From Orobanche coerulescens (lineage: Eukaryota > Streptophyta > Magnoliopsida > Lamiales > Orobanchaceae): a stretch of 64,000 bases of DNA. A model generated the notes under the pieces. That model made no database searches. It was given only the letters and a program-made list of their open reading frames with translations, and was not told where the DNA came from. The position numbers and the translations under genes were made by a program. Within the stretch, counting starts at the first letter, position 1. Every line of letters begins with the position of its first letter. Below, one piece after another: positions 10,975-22,900 of the stretch. The stretch spans positions 43,391,501 to 43,455,500 of the forward strand of contig CM065803.1 in assembly GCA_033398695.1 (NCBI GenBank). Reading direction: 5' to 3'.

Positions 10975-12041
10975 AAACGAAGCGACCCATCTTTCTTCTT
11001 AACGAAAATGCAGGCGCACCCCAAGGCGATGCGCTCGGTCGAATATACCCTTTATCTAACAATTCTCCCCTGGTTCTTCAACTCTAACATCTCCGACGGT
11101 GCCATACGGTGCGGTGCTCGAGAAATAGGGGCCGCATTCGGCTCTAGATCGATAGGAAACTCCACCTCTCGCCGTGGTGGTAATCCCGCAAGTCGTGCAG
11201 GAAGACATCGGGATACTCACTAACCACCGGAATTGACGACATGTCAACCCCACCATCTTCCGCCTTGAGCATAGCACGATGGCCGACACATTACGGTTCG
11301 GAAGTTTCATCGCCTTCAAGGCGCTAATCACGCTCCCGATCTACCGACTTACGGTAGACGAGTATGCTCGGTGCCATCCTCGGCCACGATCGAGATAGTA
11401 CGAGTCCGATAGTTCATGATAGCACCGTGACGCTCTAACCAATCGTCCCGAGGATTAAATCCTCACCCCGAGGTCGATAACAATGAGGTTCGAGGGCCAA
11501 TCTCGGCTCCCGATCCTCACGGGCAATCCCTAACTTCCGGTCCCCAACCATACGATCCCCACTAGGCGTACCCACCACAAACGGTTCACACTCAAACAAG
11601 CGATTAAAGCCAATACGATTCACACAATCCGATGCAATAAAGGAATGGGTAGCACCGAATCAAAAGCACGGAAGCGGGATGAGTAAGGATCCGAGTGGTA
11701 CTGACGCCACCGGAATGTCCGCCTCCTCTGTGCGCCTCATCCGATCTGATCGGGGGTGGATGAACCCGAGCTCGAGGCTGCGCGGCGATCCGGCTGTCCC
11801 CGACCTCTACCGCGACCCGAACCTGCAGAACCCGAGTAGCCGGAGTACTATGATCCTTCGATCGGTAGTGGTAGTCTGAGCTCTAGCGACCACGGTGGCT
11901 CTCTCACAATGAGTCTCCCGATGCCCGATGCCCGCAAGTAAAACAAATAATCGAGGAAAAGGGCAATCCTTCATCAAATGCTCATATTGGTTGCGATTAA
12001 AACAAACCACCCGCCACGGAAGCAACGGAATGGATGAACGA
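10975..12041 (-). pseudogene. Gypsy A zinc knuckle, protease and N-terminal RT, heavily broken
   Basis: No frame stays open beyond about 90 codons here, although element C has continuous homologous protein in this interval. Fragments remain: CFNRNQYEHLMKDC with GHRETHC (degraded zinc knuckles, 11807-12025), and a stretch resembling the protease-RT linker near 11435-11623. Single-base losses and CAG/CTG-to-CG differences dominate. Either this patch has decayed faster than the flanking pol and gag, or the assembly is poor here. Confidence 0.75.
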
Positions 12042-12917
12042 TTACTCGAGATCCCCGGCCCGGTGAAACGGTCTCTTCCGGTGTAGGAACGAGCGAGACC
12101 TCGGCCCGACCACCTTTCCTTGGTCGAGAATCCACCGGTAGTCTTCGCTTCTTAGCTTAAAACCGACTCGATTCCGGATCGCCATCTCGATCGCTAGGAC
12201 GCGATCCTGGTATTCTTTCAAAGTGGCACACATGAGCGGTGCCATACTCTGCCTAATATGCGGCTTCATTCGCATATTGAAGTAACGGATTTTATCGGCC
12301 TCCGTCCTCACCTGATCTCTCACGAAACCCAACTGCTGATTGTAAGTAATGATGGCCTGAGAAATAGGCACGTCCTGAGGTGTAGCGGTGAAGAATTCCA
12401 CAATTCTGCGTTCCTTGACTGGCGGCGGACAATACTCTGCTTCCATAGCAGCCTTGAATTCCTCCCAAGTAGCTCGACGGTCTCTGGGCACAACGGCCTC
12501 CCACCATTCCGCAGCTTCCTTATCCAGGAGGTACTGGGCAATATGTACCCTCCTGTCTTCAGGACAAGCTACGACATCGAAGGTCCTGGACAACTGAAAG
12601 AGCCAATTCTCCCAACCGAGGGAGTCATAGGATCCGGAGAAACGAGGAGGGTGCATCTTAGTCACCGTCTGAAGCCACTTACTAGCCTCCTCTTCCGGTG
12701 TCGGGGGCGGATTACGCGTCCACCCGAGCTATCTCGAGTAAGTTGGGCTACCAAGCTGGCGAAATCTGGCATAGCCAGCGTCGGCATTATTACCCGACGG
12801 CACTGAGTGAGAGGCTGAGTCCGCAGAGGACTGAGAAAGTGAGTCCTCTTCATTATCAGCACCCCGACCACGGCCTCGGCCGCGTCCCCTAGCCGGTCTA
12901 CCACGACCTCTCAACAT
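12042..12917 (-). pseudogene. Gypsy A gag, frameshifted
   Basis: Starts at ATG 12917, directly after a CAG|T splice-acceptor-like site, with an Arg/Gly-rich N-terminus (GRGRPARGRGRGRGRG). The frame shifts near 12730 and continues in the 12042-12665 frame, which holds the typical retrotransposon gag core (MHPPRFSGS...GWENWLFQL, EAAEWWEAV, WEEFKAAMEAEYCP, EADKIRYFNMRMKP). Gag packages the RNA into cytoplasmic particles. The distal zinc knuckle is in the broken region downstream. Confidence 0.85.
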
Positions 12918-12918
12918 A

Positions 12919-13044
12919 CTGAAGGAAGTAAGAAAAGGACAAGATCAGAAAGATTCACAATTCACAAAGTTGGTAACACAAGTCACGATTCCGAACAGCG
13001 CAAGAAAACGAATTACAGAGATATAAGAGTTCGAGGAGACTTAC
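12919..13044 (-). promoter_or_regulatory. Candidate leader intron of gypsy A
   Basis: On the minus strand GTAAG begins at 13044 and CTTCCTTCAG ends at 12919, one base before the gag ATG. The same arrangement occurs in elements C and E, which supports function in splicing, but no transcript evidence is available here. Confidence 0.5.
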
Positions 13045-13176
13045 AGCCACGGGTCGCACGAAAAGACGGTAGCATGATGATATTTGGCTCAACGACTGAC
13101 TCTAATGACGCAACTGACAGACCCAAAAATTCACCGACAGCCTAGGTATTCAAAACCTAAGCTCCGATACCATAAA

Positions 13177-15419
13177 TGTAACACCCCAATTCACAAATGG
13201 GACATTACACGCCGTAGAACCCTCTTGAGGTCTACCAGGCTAACACATGACACATAACCACAATGAAAACCCCAAAAGATGCACTCAAAAGTAAATAGGG
13301 TCGTGGCCTCGGCCAAAACATTTCGACGGAGTACATAAAACATAATGTAGATATCAATTCGTTGTCCACGCAGGGGACTTAAACCAAGTTCAAGGATAAA
13401 TAGTTTAACTCCAATACTCGACATATGCAATGACAAAACATAAAAATAAACAATACAGACTCGAGCCACTATCATCAAGCCATTCCATCCTTCGCGTGCG
13501 TGCCCCGTGCCTGCTCCTCAGCTCTCCTACAGAAATGCATAAGACGCATTTCCCATTTAAGGGGTTAGCATTCGAATAGCTAGTGCAAGTACACAATTAC
13601 ACAACATTATATACAAAAATACGGTTTTACACAATCATCTCAAACATAGGTCATTTACCACATATATATTCCGGAATACTACATTGGCAATCACATCCAT
13701 TTCCAATCATCACGATATCACAAATTCACAACTGGTATCCCGTGGCCGTACCCCTTAGTATCGACCCCCAGACATCCCGTCGAACACTCCGGGTGGGATA
13801 CCACTTCCGCGGCCGTACCCCTTAGTATCGACCCCCAGACATCCCGTCGAACACTCCGGGTGGAAGTTCAATCACACACGCACCCAAGTCCACTTCCGCG
13901 GCCGTACCCCTTAGTATCGACCCCCAGACATCCCGTCGGACACTCCGGGTGGAAAGAACACAACTCACGCACCAAAAAATCACCATTCATCATTCATTTC
14001 GAAAATTACAATATACATAACGAAATGTAATACATGTACTTGCCTTGAATGAAACGAAACGAAGGAAACGACGACGGGATAGGTTTCGGTCCGAACAATC
14101 CTCCCAAATCCAATCCTAACACAATAACGGTATACACAAGTCTCAATAATGCGGAAAGGTAAGAATTAATCCTAATTCTACCCGTTGGGACAATTCATCG
14201 GACACCAAGAGTGCATAAGGAAATGAAAGCGGTCAATGGTATAACAACGGGATTTCATCCCAATCAAAACAAGAAAACCAAGGGTCACGAGTATACTATC
14301 AAATCTAACGACAACATCGGTTAATTCGGATTAAAACACAAGATCACCACCAAACCCTCCCCAAAATCGTACTAGGGTCAAAGGAGTGCTTACCTCGTGA
14401 AGAATCAAGCACTCAAATCCGAAAACCACGTGTTAGATCCGCAATCCGAGCCACCCGATCGAAAAGAGATGAAGAAATCTACACAAATAAGTGGTGTATG
14501 GAGGAACTCTCCCTCTCAAGACTCTCTCTCTCTCGCACGGTTGAAGAAGGGGGAAGGAAATGAGGGATTTATTGAATAAAACGCTGATATAGCGCTGACC
14601 GCGCCGTGTGCCGCGGCTCAGATAAACTGTGCCGCGGCACAGAGCCAAAAATTGTGCCCAGTGGTCGGCTGACCGCTCGTTGTGCCGCGGCTCATCCGAA
14701 GTGTGCCGCGGCTCAGACTCGGCATGTGCCGCGGCACGCGGTACAGTCGAATTTGGCCGGCAAGTGTCACACGGGTGTGCCGCGGCCCGGACAAGTGTGT
14801 CGCGGCACTGACTCGGCTGTGTGCCGCGGCGAACAATCCTTGTGCCGCGGCACACGGTACAGTTTGTTTAGGCAACAACTGGGCGATGTGTGTGCCGCGG
14901 CTCACAATCCTTGTGCGCGGCCCACACCCCCCCTTCGGGTCCCAAAATGACGAAAAATGATCCGGAAGGAGAATAAAAGCAACAGGGATCGATATTTGGG
15001 CAACAATAACACGAAATGGACGTACGGAACCCAAAACGATCTGAGGTACACAACCAAAGTCGAATAAGGGACAATTTCCCTAAACTTCTAGGAATTTACA
15101 TAAACGACCCAAACATCCGAAAAATCACGACACAACGTCGGAGTAACAATCCGAAACTCGCAACAAGCTCTACACAAGCATACGAACTCATGGAAGTAGG
15201 AAAACGACGAAATCGAACGAGTTTAATGAGAATCAAATACGCATGAGACAGAATATAACACGAGATGAAATTACGTAAAAACATTATCAAGACCCGTCTA
15301 AACGGAAAACTCCAAGAACAAAATAGGTTCAGAAATACAAAACAGTGCCAGGCGAGTTGTCCGAAACGAATATGCACCAAAAATAGAAATTACCAAGGAT
15401 AGAAAACGCGGATATTACA
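13177..15419 (-). repeat. Gypsy A 5' LTR
   Basis: 2243 bp, matching the left LTR almost throughout. Palindrome cluster at 14608-14902 with about ten GCCGCGGC cores; tandem GC-rich units at 13740-13955. This copy supplies the promoter of the element. Confidence 0.93.
14608..14902 (-). repeat. Palindrome cluster, gypsy A 5' LTR U3
   Basis: About ten copies of a GCCGCGGC-centred 12-14-mer, alternating between a full palindrome (GTGCCGCGGCAC) and a half-altered form ending GGCTC. Located just upstream, in element sense, of a GCTATATC box at 14585-14592. Confidence 0.88.
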
Positions 15420-15424
15420 GACCA

Positions 15425-16328
15425 ATGTTGACTCTCAAATAAATACAATATTTGGACTTGTTACATGACAATAAATTTAAGTTTTTTTTAAACCAATCTA
15501 TTTATCAAATATCGTTGTGAGTCATTTGTTAATTCTTGAACAAATGGTTCATAGAACTCTGAATGCTTTCTTATTTTACCCGAAGTAATAAATATAAAGA
15601 ACATTACAACACAGTCAGATACTTACTGATCTCTACTTCTATACACAAGTTCTTCATGGTTTATGGAAGTTTCTTTCCCCGAAAGAAGTAAATGAGATAA
15701 GTTAGAAATGTTAGATGACAAGACTGCTTTGGGCTTGGTAGTCGGATAAATTTAGTAACTAGATATTATTACGGGACGGGACGGGATCCCATCGGGATTT
15801 GACATTTGGGCTCGCGGCCCGTCCCAAGTTTTTAAAATGGGACGGGACGGGACGGGCCCCGAGTTTTAAAAATTTGGTCTCGTCTCGTCCTGATGCGGGA
15901 CGAGACGGGCCCGAGCCTTCGGGATTAGTTGCCCAGGCCTACATTTGAATGAGAGTTAATAGGAACCAATTTTTTTTTCCTTTTTTCTTTTTATTTTTCT
16001 CTCAAAGTTTAAAAATTAATAGTTTTATCATCTCAACTCTATTTTTTATTATTAATATTTTAAATTAATCTTCTTTTTACGATATTTGATTTAACATTCA
16101 TTAGGCATATATATAATTAAAATATTCCTTTTTGAATATAAGTTGTTTTTGAATAATTATTACATTATATCTTGATTTTAAATTATTTGTATATAAAATA
16201 CAAAATCAGATAATTTTCAAATAATTTCTTTGAAGTAAATCTATCTTTTTACAAGATCAATATTTTTACTTCAGTTTTCACCTTCTTATAATAATTTTAG
16301 ATTATTGAGTTATTTTAATTTAAAAATA
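15425..16328. other. hAT right half (to 15941) and AT-rich spacer
   Basis: 15425-15941 is the right arm of the hAT-type MITE, rich in GGGACGGGAC. 15950-16328 is AT-rich, with no ORF or terminal repeats recognised. Confidence 0.6.
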
Positions 16329-17054
16329 CTAGATGTTCGCCCGTGCGATGCACCAGACAGAGCATTCTATTACATACAAAAATACTTTGTCGTTCCTTAA
16401 TTTGTTCTTGAGGATCTTCAATGCGGGTTTTAATAAAAAAATTGTTGAGTGTATTATGAATTGTAATATAATTGGAGAAAGAGTCTCACATTAGCATAGT
16501 GTTAAGTTAATTAATGTCTATTATATGAATAAATTTAGGAGACATACCGAAAAAAATGTAGGAATATTTAAGTTATTGTTTTTAAATAAATATCATAATT
16601 TATTTTTTATGTATGCAATGTGAATCTTGAATCTAATTTCTTAAAAGAAAGTTAATTTATTTTTATTTTGTCAATTAATTTTATCGTACTAATATCCATA
16701 TGTTTTCTAATATATACTTTCATTGTGCAATCAGTCATTAATGTAAATTCATCAAATTTACTATATTCAATATGGATGTCTAATTGAAGATAGTAAAATA
16801 AGATTTTTTGATATGTTTTTCATTAAGAACGAACTTGATACAAAAAATTATAAATATTTAAAATTTTAAGTTAAGAAATGAGAAAATAATTTTTTATTGG
16901 CAGATGAATGTATAGTTGTGCAATAAAACTCCTTTCCTTTTTTTATTTTTCTGAAAATTAAGAAGGTATATATATATATCATCAATATTTAAACAAAATC
17001 AAAAAATTTAAATAATGACACATGTCCATAACTTTCTTTTAATAGAAGTATAGA
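16329..17054 (-). mobile_element. Complete non-autonomous Helitron
   Basis: On the minus strand the 5' end reads A|TCTATACTTCTATTAAAAG. The 3' end reads GTGCATCGCACGGGCGAACATCTAG|T, with the hairpin GTGCATCGCAC and terminal CTAG. The insertion lies between A and T (17055 and 16328), the diagnostic Helitron target, and there is no target duplication. At 726 bp it has no Rep/helicase gene. Internal sequence matches the direct repeats near 5190-5855 and 18899-19588 in the opposite orientation. Confidence 0.88.
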
Positions 17055-18352
17055 TTTGGGAAAAGAATTATAGGCATGTTAGACTTACAATTCCCAGTAG
17101 AAAGATATATTATTAGTTAAAATAATTTTTTGATTGATTCTTCTTTTTGTGAAAAGAAAAATTATATAAAAAATATAATAAGTTGGTTATATTTTTATTT
17201 AAATACGTCAGAATAATATACTTTATCACCTATGCCTAATGAATTAATATCATTGTAGATCTCATGGTATATTATTAAGTATAAAATGTGTGACTTTAAT
17301 CTAAATATTTATCAAAAATATATGATGTTCTTTCGTCTGTATACTGATATGTAATTATATTAGTATATTAATATAAATATTACAAATATACAATGATCAT
17401 ATAGATTACTGTCATATTTATATATTTTATATCGAACTTTTACACATCTATACTTAATATATTAAAAGAGAGTCACAAAAAAAATCAAAGAAAATATGTG
17501 TTATCTCCAAGTTAATCCTCTTTTTAAAAGTCTTAAAGAAATAGACGTTTAATTTGGGAGGGGGTTAGATGGTTATTCCATTATATACTATCTACCAATT
17601 AAAAAAATTCTTATTTTTCATTCCTTTTATTTTTAAGCTAATAGTTTAAACAATTGTAACTTTTATGTATCAATTTTATTTTTGAAAACATATATCAAAT
17701 TAATTCTTACTTCGTGCTCTTTAACTTGACATCCATATAGTACACATAAAGTAATATAAATATAATTATAATATCTTTAGATGATTAAAATATTTCAATA
17801 TAAAATATAAGAATATTGAAAAAAAATATTTTATTTTATTTTCATAGCTTTTAACAATTATTTGATTTTTAAAAATTATTTTGTTCTGATTATAAAATAT
17901 TAAAAAATATTACATTAATGTCAAATCATATAAAAAAATTATATTAATAAGAATATCAGTTGTATACTTTCAATGAAAGTTGATAATACAACAACAACAA
18001 CATCAGAGCCTTAGTCCCAAAATGCTTTGGGGTCGGCTATAATAAAAGTTGATAATAATAAACATAATTTAATTTCTTATTTATAAAATTAGATATAATA
18101 CTCATATTGTCCTATGTGAAAAAATAAATGCCGGTGCTTAATTAATTTACGGTTTTCCTATCATGTGCCCTTAGATCACATGATAAGAGTTTATAAATGA
18201 AATTAAATGAAATAATAGTATATGTATATGTGTGTGTATACTGATTCGTGTATATTTTATAATAATTTTATAATATTATTGAAATTCGATCATATATTAT
18301 TAATATAATAAAATATTTAAAATTTTACGCCGTGCATCACATATTATTAATG
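17055..18352. other. AT-rich spacer with a Helitron-like 5' end
   Basis: A|TCTATACTTAATATATTAAAAGAGAG at 17447 resembles a Helitron 5' end, but no matching CTAG end was found. The RTE tail at 17988-18046 lies inside. No coding sequence is supported. Confidence 0.5.
17988..18046 (-). mobile_element. Very short RTE/SINE 3' tail
   Basis: An (ACA)n run followed by TCAGAGCCTTAGTCCCAAAATG and GGGGTCGGCTAT. Read on the minus strand this is the conserved 3' terminus of plant RTE LINEs and Au-type SINEs, ending in a (TTG)n tail. Only about 60 bp was inserted. Confidence 0.75.
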
Positions 18353-19588
18353 GTTTATGCATATTTTATCTCGTTATATGTTACTACGATATTATAGATA
18401 ATGAAAAAAAGAATAAAAATATTTTTTCCTATTTTTTCTATTTCCGGCTAATAATTTTTTTAAAGAAAACAGATCAATATAAAATAAATAATAAATATTT
18501 ATTTTTATTTTATTATTTTCTGTTCCTATTTCCGTTTATAAAAAATTTAAGAAATAGAATATTTTAAAAGAAAAACATAAAAAATATTCTTTTTTTATAA
18601 TCTTATTTTCTCTGTTTTCTTATTTTCGGTTAACAAAAATATTTTCATAAACACATTAGTTTAAAATAAAAAAAAATATTAGACAAAATTGTCGAGTCTT
18701 TTAACAATAAGGCTTGTTTGGTTTGGGAATGATCTGATTGGGTAAATAAGGTGGTCAACGTCAAACAAAATTTTGAATCTAAATGTAATTGTTGATGTAA
18801 TGGTGGTCTGTTTGTGCGAGACGTCTCTACCAGAGGTGGTGGACGAAATAAACCCACAATAATACCAGCATTAATTGTTTGGACAAAGAGCAAAAAAATC
18901 TATACTTCTATTAAAAGAGAGTTGCGAACACATGTCATTTTGTAACTTTTTTTAAGATAGTTATATATATTGAGAAATATCTTCTTATTTCAGAAAAATA
19001 GAAAATGAAAAAAAATCTTGAATATGTGATGTTGGACTGTTGTCCCACAATTTACACTCATCTACTAATAAAAAACTTTCCTTATTTTTTTAGCTTAAAA
19101 TTTTAGGTATTTATATTTTTTTGGTATGAAGTTCATTCTTAATAAAAAAACATATATAATTATTTCTTATTTCAAAATATTCAATCAAACATCCCTATTA
19201 AATATTGTAAATTTAATAGATTTACATTAATCACAAAAAGAAAACTATATTAGAAAAATATAGATTTTAATTTTCAATTAAATTAATTAATCCCAAAGAA
19301 AAATCACTTTTAAGAAATTATATTTAAAACTCATATTGCTTACATAAAAAATAAATCATGATATTTATTTAATTATAATAACTATAAATACTAACAGAAT
19401 TAATTTGTTCCTACATTTTTTATGGTATGGCCCCTCAAATTTATTAATATAATAGACACTAATATGAGATTTCTTCTTCAATTACTTATATTTTCTAATA
19501 CAATTAAGATTTTATTTTATTAAAATTCATGTCGAATATCGTCCAAAAAATTCAAGAGACAAAGACAACATTTTTTAATATCCAGTAT
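18353..19588 (+). repeat. 1.2-kb direct repeat, copy 2
   Basis: Matches 4639-5855 in the same orientation with scattered substitutions and indels. A Helitron-like 5' end A|TCTATACTTCTATTAAAAGAGAG starts at 18899. It ends at the same AATATCCAGTAT as copy 1, after which the flanks differ. Confidence 0.75.
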
Positions 19589-19767
19589 TGTGTGATAAAA
19601 ACGAGCACGGCCACATGTTCCTCCGCTAGTACACATGCCACATGAGCACGTCCACGTAATCCTTTGCTAGTACACTACATATGCCACATAGCACTTGCTG
19701 ATTATTCCCAATGGTAGAAGTCGTCATCCCCTCAATACAATAGTACAATAAAAACAACAAGCGCTCT
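19589..19767 (+). promoter_or_regulatory. Putative promoter/5' leader of the USP gene
   Basis: Only about 180 bp separates the repeat from the USP ATG. It contains two related direct repeats (GCTAGTACAC ... ATGCCACAT ... AGCAC at about 19626-19654 and 19666-19697) and an ACGT core (CCACGTAA). The only TATA-like word is a weak AATAAAA near 19745. The promoter may therefore extend into the repeat. Confidence 0.35.
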
Positions 19768-19996
19768 ATGGAAGCAACAACGGTGGCGGAGAATAAGATG
19801 AAGGTGTTGGTGGCAATAGATGAGAGTGATGAGAGTTTCTATGCTCTGAGATGGGCGCTTGACCAGCTTTTCAGCAATTATTACCCTGCTTCGGCAGCTG
19901 GCGCGGAGGAGACACAAGAAGAACAGGAGCATAACTCGATAACCTTGGTTAATGTTCAGCCACTTTTCCAGCCATTCATCTATCCCGCCGGCCCAG
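19768..19996 (+). CDS. USP exon 1
   Basis: 229 nt from the ATG to CCGGCCCAG|GTATTA. The downstream codons that stay open into the intron (to 20091) are not coding, because the USP core continues in exon 2 as VVYATTP. Confidence 0.92.
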
Positions 19997-22900
19997 GTAT
20001 TATACGAACAAACGCCTGTCTACTTTTTTCGAGCATTAATAATTTTTTAATTCTTTTTTTTATTCCATCTGTCGGATTCTACTTTGATTAAGGTATAATT
20101 TTTAATTTCCGTCGTTCTAACAAAATAATAACCCTTTTTTGAACCATTTTTGTTTTTTTTGATCAACTAATGATATGATATTTTGTATAACAAGAGGTGA
20201 AATCATGTTTTGAGAGTACACTCTCGAAGTGTGTAATGTTTTGAATTAGACTCTTCAATTGAGATCGCTAGATTATTCCTTAATTCTAAACTATAGTATT
20301 TGAAACTATTAAATCAGGTTTTGTATTTTGATCAATGTTTTAAAAGGCGCAAGGCGTATTTCAGGCCTCCTCTGAAAATGAGGCGAGGCGTAAGCCTCGA
20401 GGCGTACCGGCGCAAGCCTCAGTCTTTATAAAAAAAAAACATATATAAAAGCTTCATAATTAACAAAGAAACATAACCAAATAGCAATGTTTGAAGTACT
20501 TAGCAATTACACCAATGTAACGAACATAAAAAATAAAAACGCAGCAAATAGAGTTTATCCTCTCAAGCAAAAAAACTAAGGTTAAAGTATCACGACAAAT
20601 TTAAAATGGGATCACCGGTATTTAGTGTTTGAAACATGAATCAAAACTACTAGTATTTCCACCACCATCAGCGTCATCACCGAACAGAGAAGCCAAGGAG
20701 AAAAAAAAAGTAAAATAAAAGGAAATAATTAAAAAATAGAAACGATTTTCTGAAAAAAAAAAAATAAAGTCTATGTAGTCGCTACATACTCAAAACTAAA
20801 GGGGTGTATTGGTCGTGGAATCCGTGGGGTTTTGTGGAGTTTAAAAAGTTTGTGAATTTTTGTGGATTTATTAATTCCACATTCTCCACACAGAGTTTGA
20901 CACAGAGTTTGACCGATTTTTTGTGATTGAATTACATGGATTTTCATCTACTTTGTAGATATGTGAAATCCAGCTCAAGTCATGAAACAAGAACCAGGTA
21001 GCCTCAAATAATAATAATAATAATAAATGAATTCAAATATGAAAATAAGAAATTAGAACAGATGAGAAATTGGGTCTAATTGATTGGGGATCAGGGGCTT
21101 CGAATGTTGATATCGGAGAGGGGAGGGTCACGCGTAGAGAGAAGAAAGGCGGAAAAATCCATCAAAATCTCGTGTGATGAGGTAAGATTTTTGGAGGATT
21201 TTTCTCTTTGTATTTTTTTAATGAAAGTCCTATAAAATCCATGTGATTTTAAAATTTTTAAAAGTCTATGGAGTTTTGAATACCTCAAGATTTTAAAGAC
21301 TTTTCAAAATCCGGATTGAATGCCTCAAGATTTTTAAACACGCGCTGGAAGTCGCCGGTCGCTCGAAGTCACCTGTTTTTTTATCGCCTCTAGTGTTGCC
21401 ACATTTTAACCGGAACTGGCGGTTCCAACCCGGACCAGCCCGGACCAACCCGGACCGTTGACCACGGGCCGGTTCCGGAACTGGTATTAAGCATAGTCCG
21501 GTTACGGGCCGCAATTCTGGACCCGTGAACCGGCGGCCGGCCCGACTATTTTGCCGAATTTTAATTTTTTTTTCAAATTCAGATTTTTCCCACCCAATTT
21601 ATCTGTAAATACCCTCCTCCAACATTCAAAACCATCTCATTGTGTTAACAATTCTACACTCTCTTCTATTTCTAATTCTCCCCCATTTTTTATTGTTCTT
21701 GCTTTACATTATATTAAATACTAACTAGTACTATATAATATATATTACTATTATCTCTATACTCTTCTCTACTTGTTTATTTGTTATCATGTCTCATTTT
21801 CGTGGTAACCGTGGCAAGTCTATCAATGTCGACGCCGAAGAAGATATTGATAGCACTCCCACATCTTATAAAAATTATAAAATCATAATATTTCAGGAAA
21901 AATATTTCATGGTAAATCTATTTCTATTAGTGTCACATCATAATTAAATTTATATGTTTATAAATTGATGGTCAAAATTAAAAAAAAAATTGACTAGAAA
22001 AAAGTCAAAATGCCTCAAGCTAGTTGGACGGAGTGAGTATTAAAATTGAGCTCAAGTCCATTATTCATTTTTCTCCCTTGTAAAAAAAAATTATTTTTCA
22101 ATTAGTATAGTGAATTAGATAGTTTACTTATTCAATTTTAAAGATTGTATCCTTGTACCATTTATTTTGTACATAGATAGAATCATAAAAATCAATAAAG
22201 ATATTAATTTTTATGCATTATTTTGATCGTAAATGTTTTAGAACTCTTTTTACTTTATAAATCTTGAAATTATGTCCAATGTTTTGTAGTGAATGTGTTT
22301 TCACGTGTTCGGAAATAGAAATTAGAAAATGGGTGGAAACCCCTGACAGATTGCACTTAAGATTTGTGGATTCGTGGTTAAACAAATTTTTTATTGGTTT
22401 CTTCTGAAAAAGGTTTTGATTAAGAGTTCGAAAACCATCTGAGTTTTTCAGTTTGTTCTCCTCATTGTAAAAGATATTTGATGATGTGTGCTTCGACCTT
22501 TTGGTTAATTTCTGCATATTTCGTAGTCGTTTATGCAACAACTCCAATGGTTGATTCTGTGAAGAAAGCCCAAGAGGAAAACGCTGCCAATATACTATCT
22601 CGTGCCATGCACTTGTGCAAACAAAAGAAGGTGGGTTTTCTCATTTTTTTTCTTCATATCCCTATAACGCAATTCATTTTTGGCATAAATAAAGGAGGTA
22701 TTTAGTACTGGCTAAATAAAGTCATATACGATTTGTATTATGACTTAATCCATGTTTAGTAAATGTTATAAAATTTTGGTCCATTAACAGTTTATATGCT
22801 CAGCCCGCATATAACCCTCTATTGTAAATCAGGACATCAGAAAATATATTCCTCAATACTTGGCAATATGAGTATGTACAAATCCTAATATCTACAAAAC

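Larger units (their letters stand above)
6073..15419 (-). mobile_element. Ty3/gypsy (Tekay/Del-like chromovirus) element A
   Basis: Complete LTR retrotransposon of 9347 bp. LTRs are at 6073-8306 and 13177-15419, starting TGTAATATCC and ending GTGTTACA in element sense. The target duplication GACCA is exact (6068-6072, 15420-15424). The primer site TGGTATCGGAGC lies just inside the 5' LTR (about 13160-13172, minus strand) and the polypurine tract AGGGGGAGATAA just before the 3' LTR at 8307. Genes read gag, protease, RT, RNase H, integrase on the minus strand. RT/RNase H and integrase are in long open frames, while the gag-to-RT stretch is broken by many small indels. Near-identical LTRs outside CAG/CTG sites suggest recent insertion. 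Confidence 0.95.
5970..15941. mobile_element. hAT-type MITE split by gypsy element A
   Basis: Terminal inverted repeats TAGGCCTGGGCA are found at 5970 and, reversed, ending at 15941. They are flanked by an 8-bp near-perfect target duplication (CATTTGAG / CATTTGAA). Subterminal regions are rich in GGGACGGGAC and its complement, so the element can fold. Removing gypsy A with its TSD leaves about 620 bp and no transposase, so it is non-autonomous. TIR start and 8-bp TSD fit the hAT superfamily. Confidence 0.85.

Noticed and set aside
14608..14902. CRISPR-like array of short repeats
   Set aside because: Spacing is irregular, the units are palindromes inside an LTR, and the genome is that of a plant.
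17447..18352. Second complete Helitron
   Set aside because: A 5' end is present, but no hairpin plus CTAG end could be paired with it.
19997..20091. Extension of the USP frame past 19996
   Set aside because: The USP core (VVYATTP) continues at 22527 after a proper GT-AG intron; the extension is AT-rich intron.
22218..22547. 109-aa minus-strand frame over USP exon 2
   Set aside because: Antisense by-product in an AT-rich intron with no domain.
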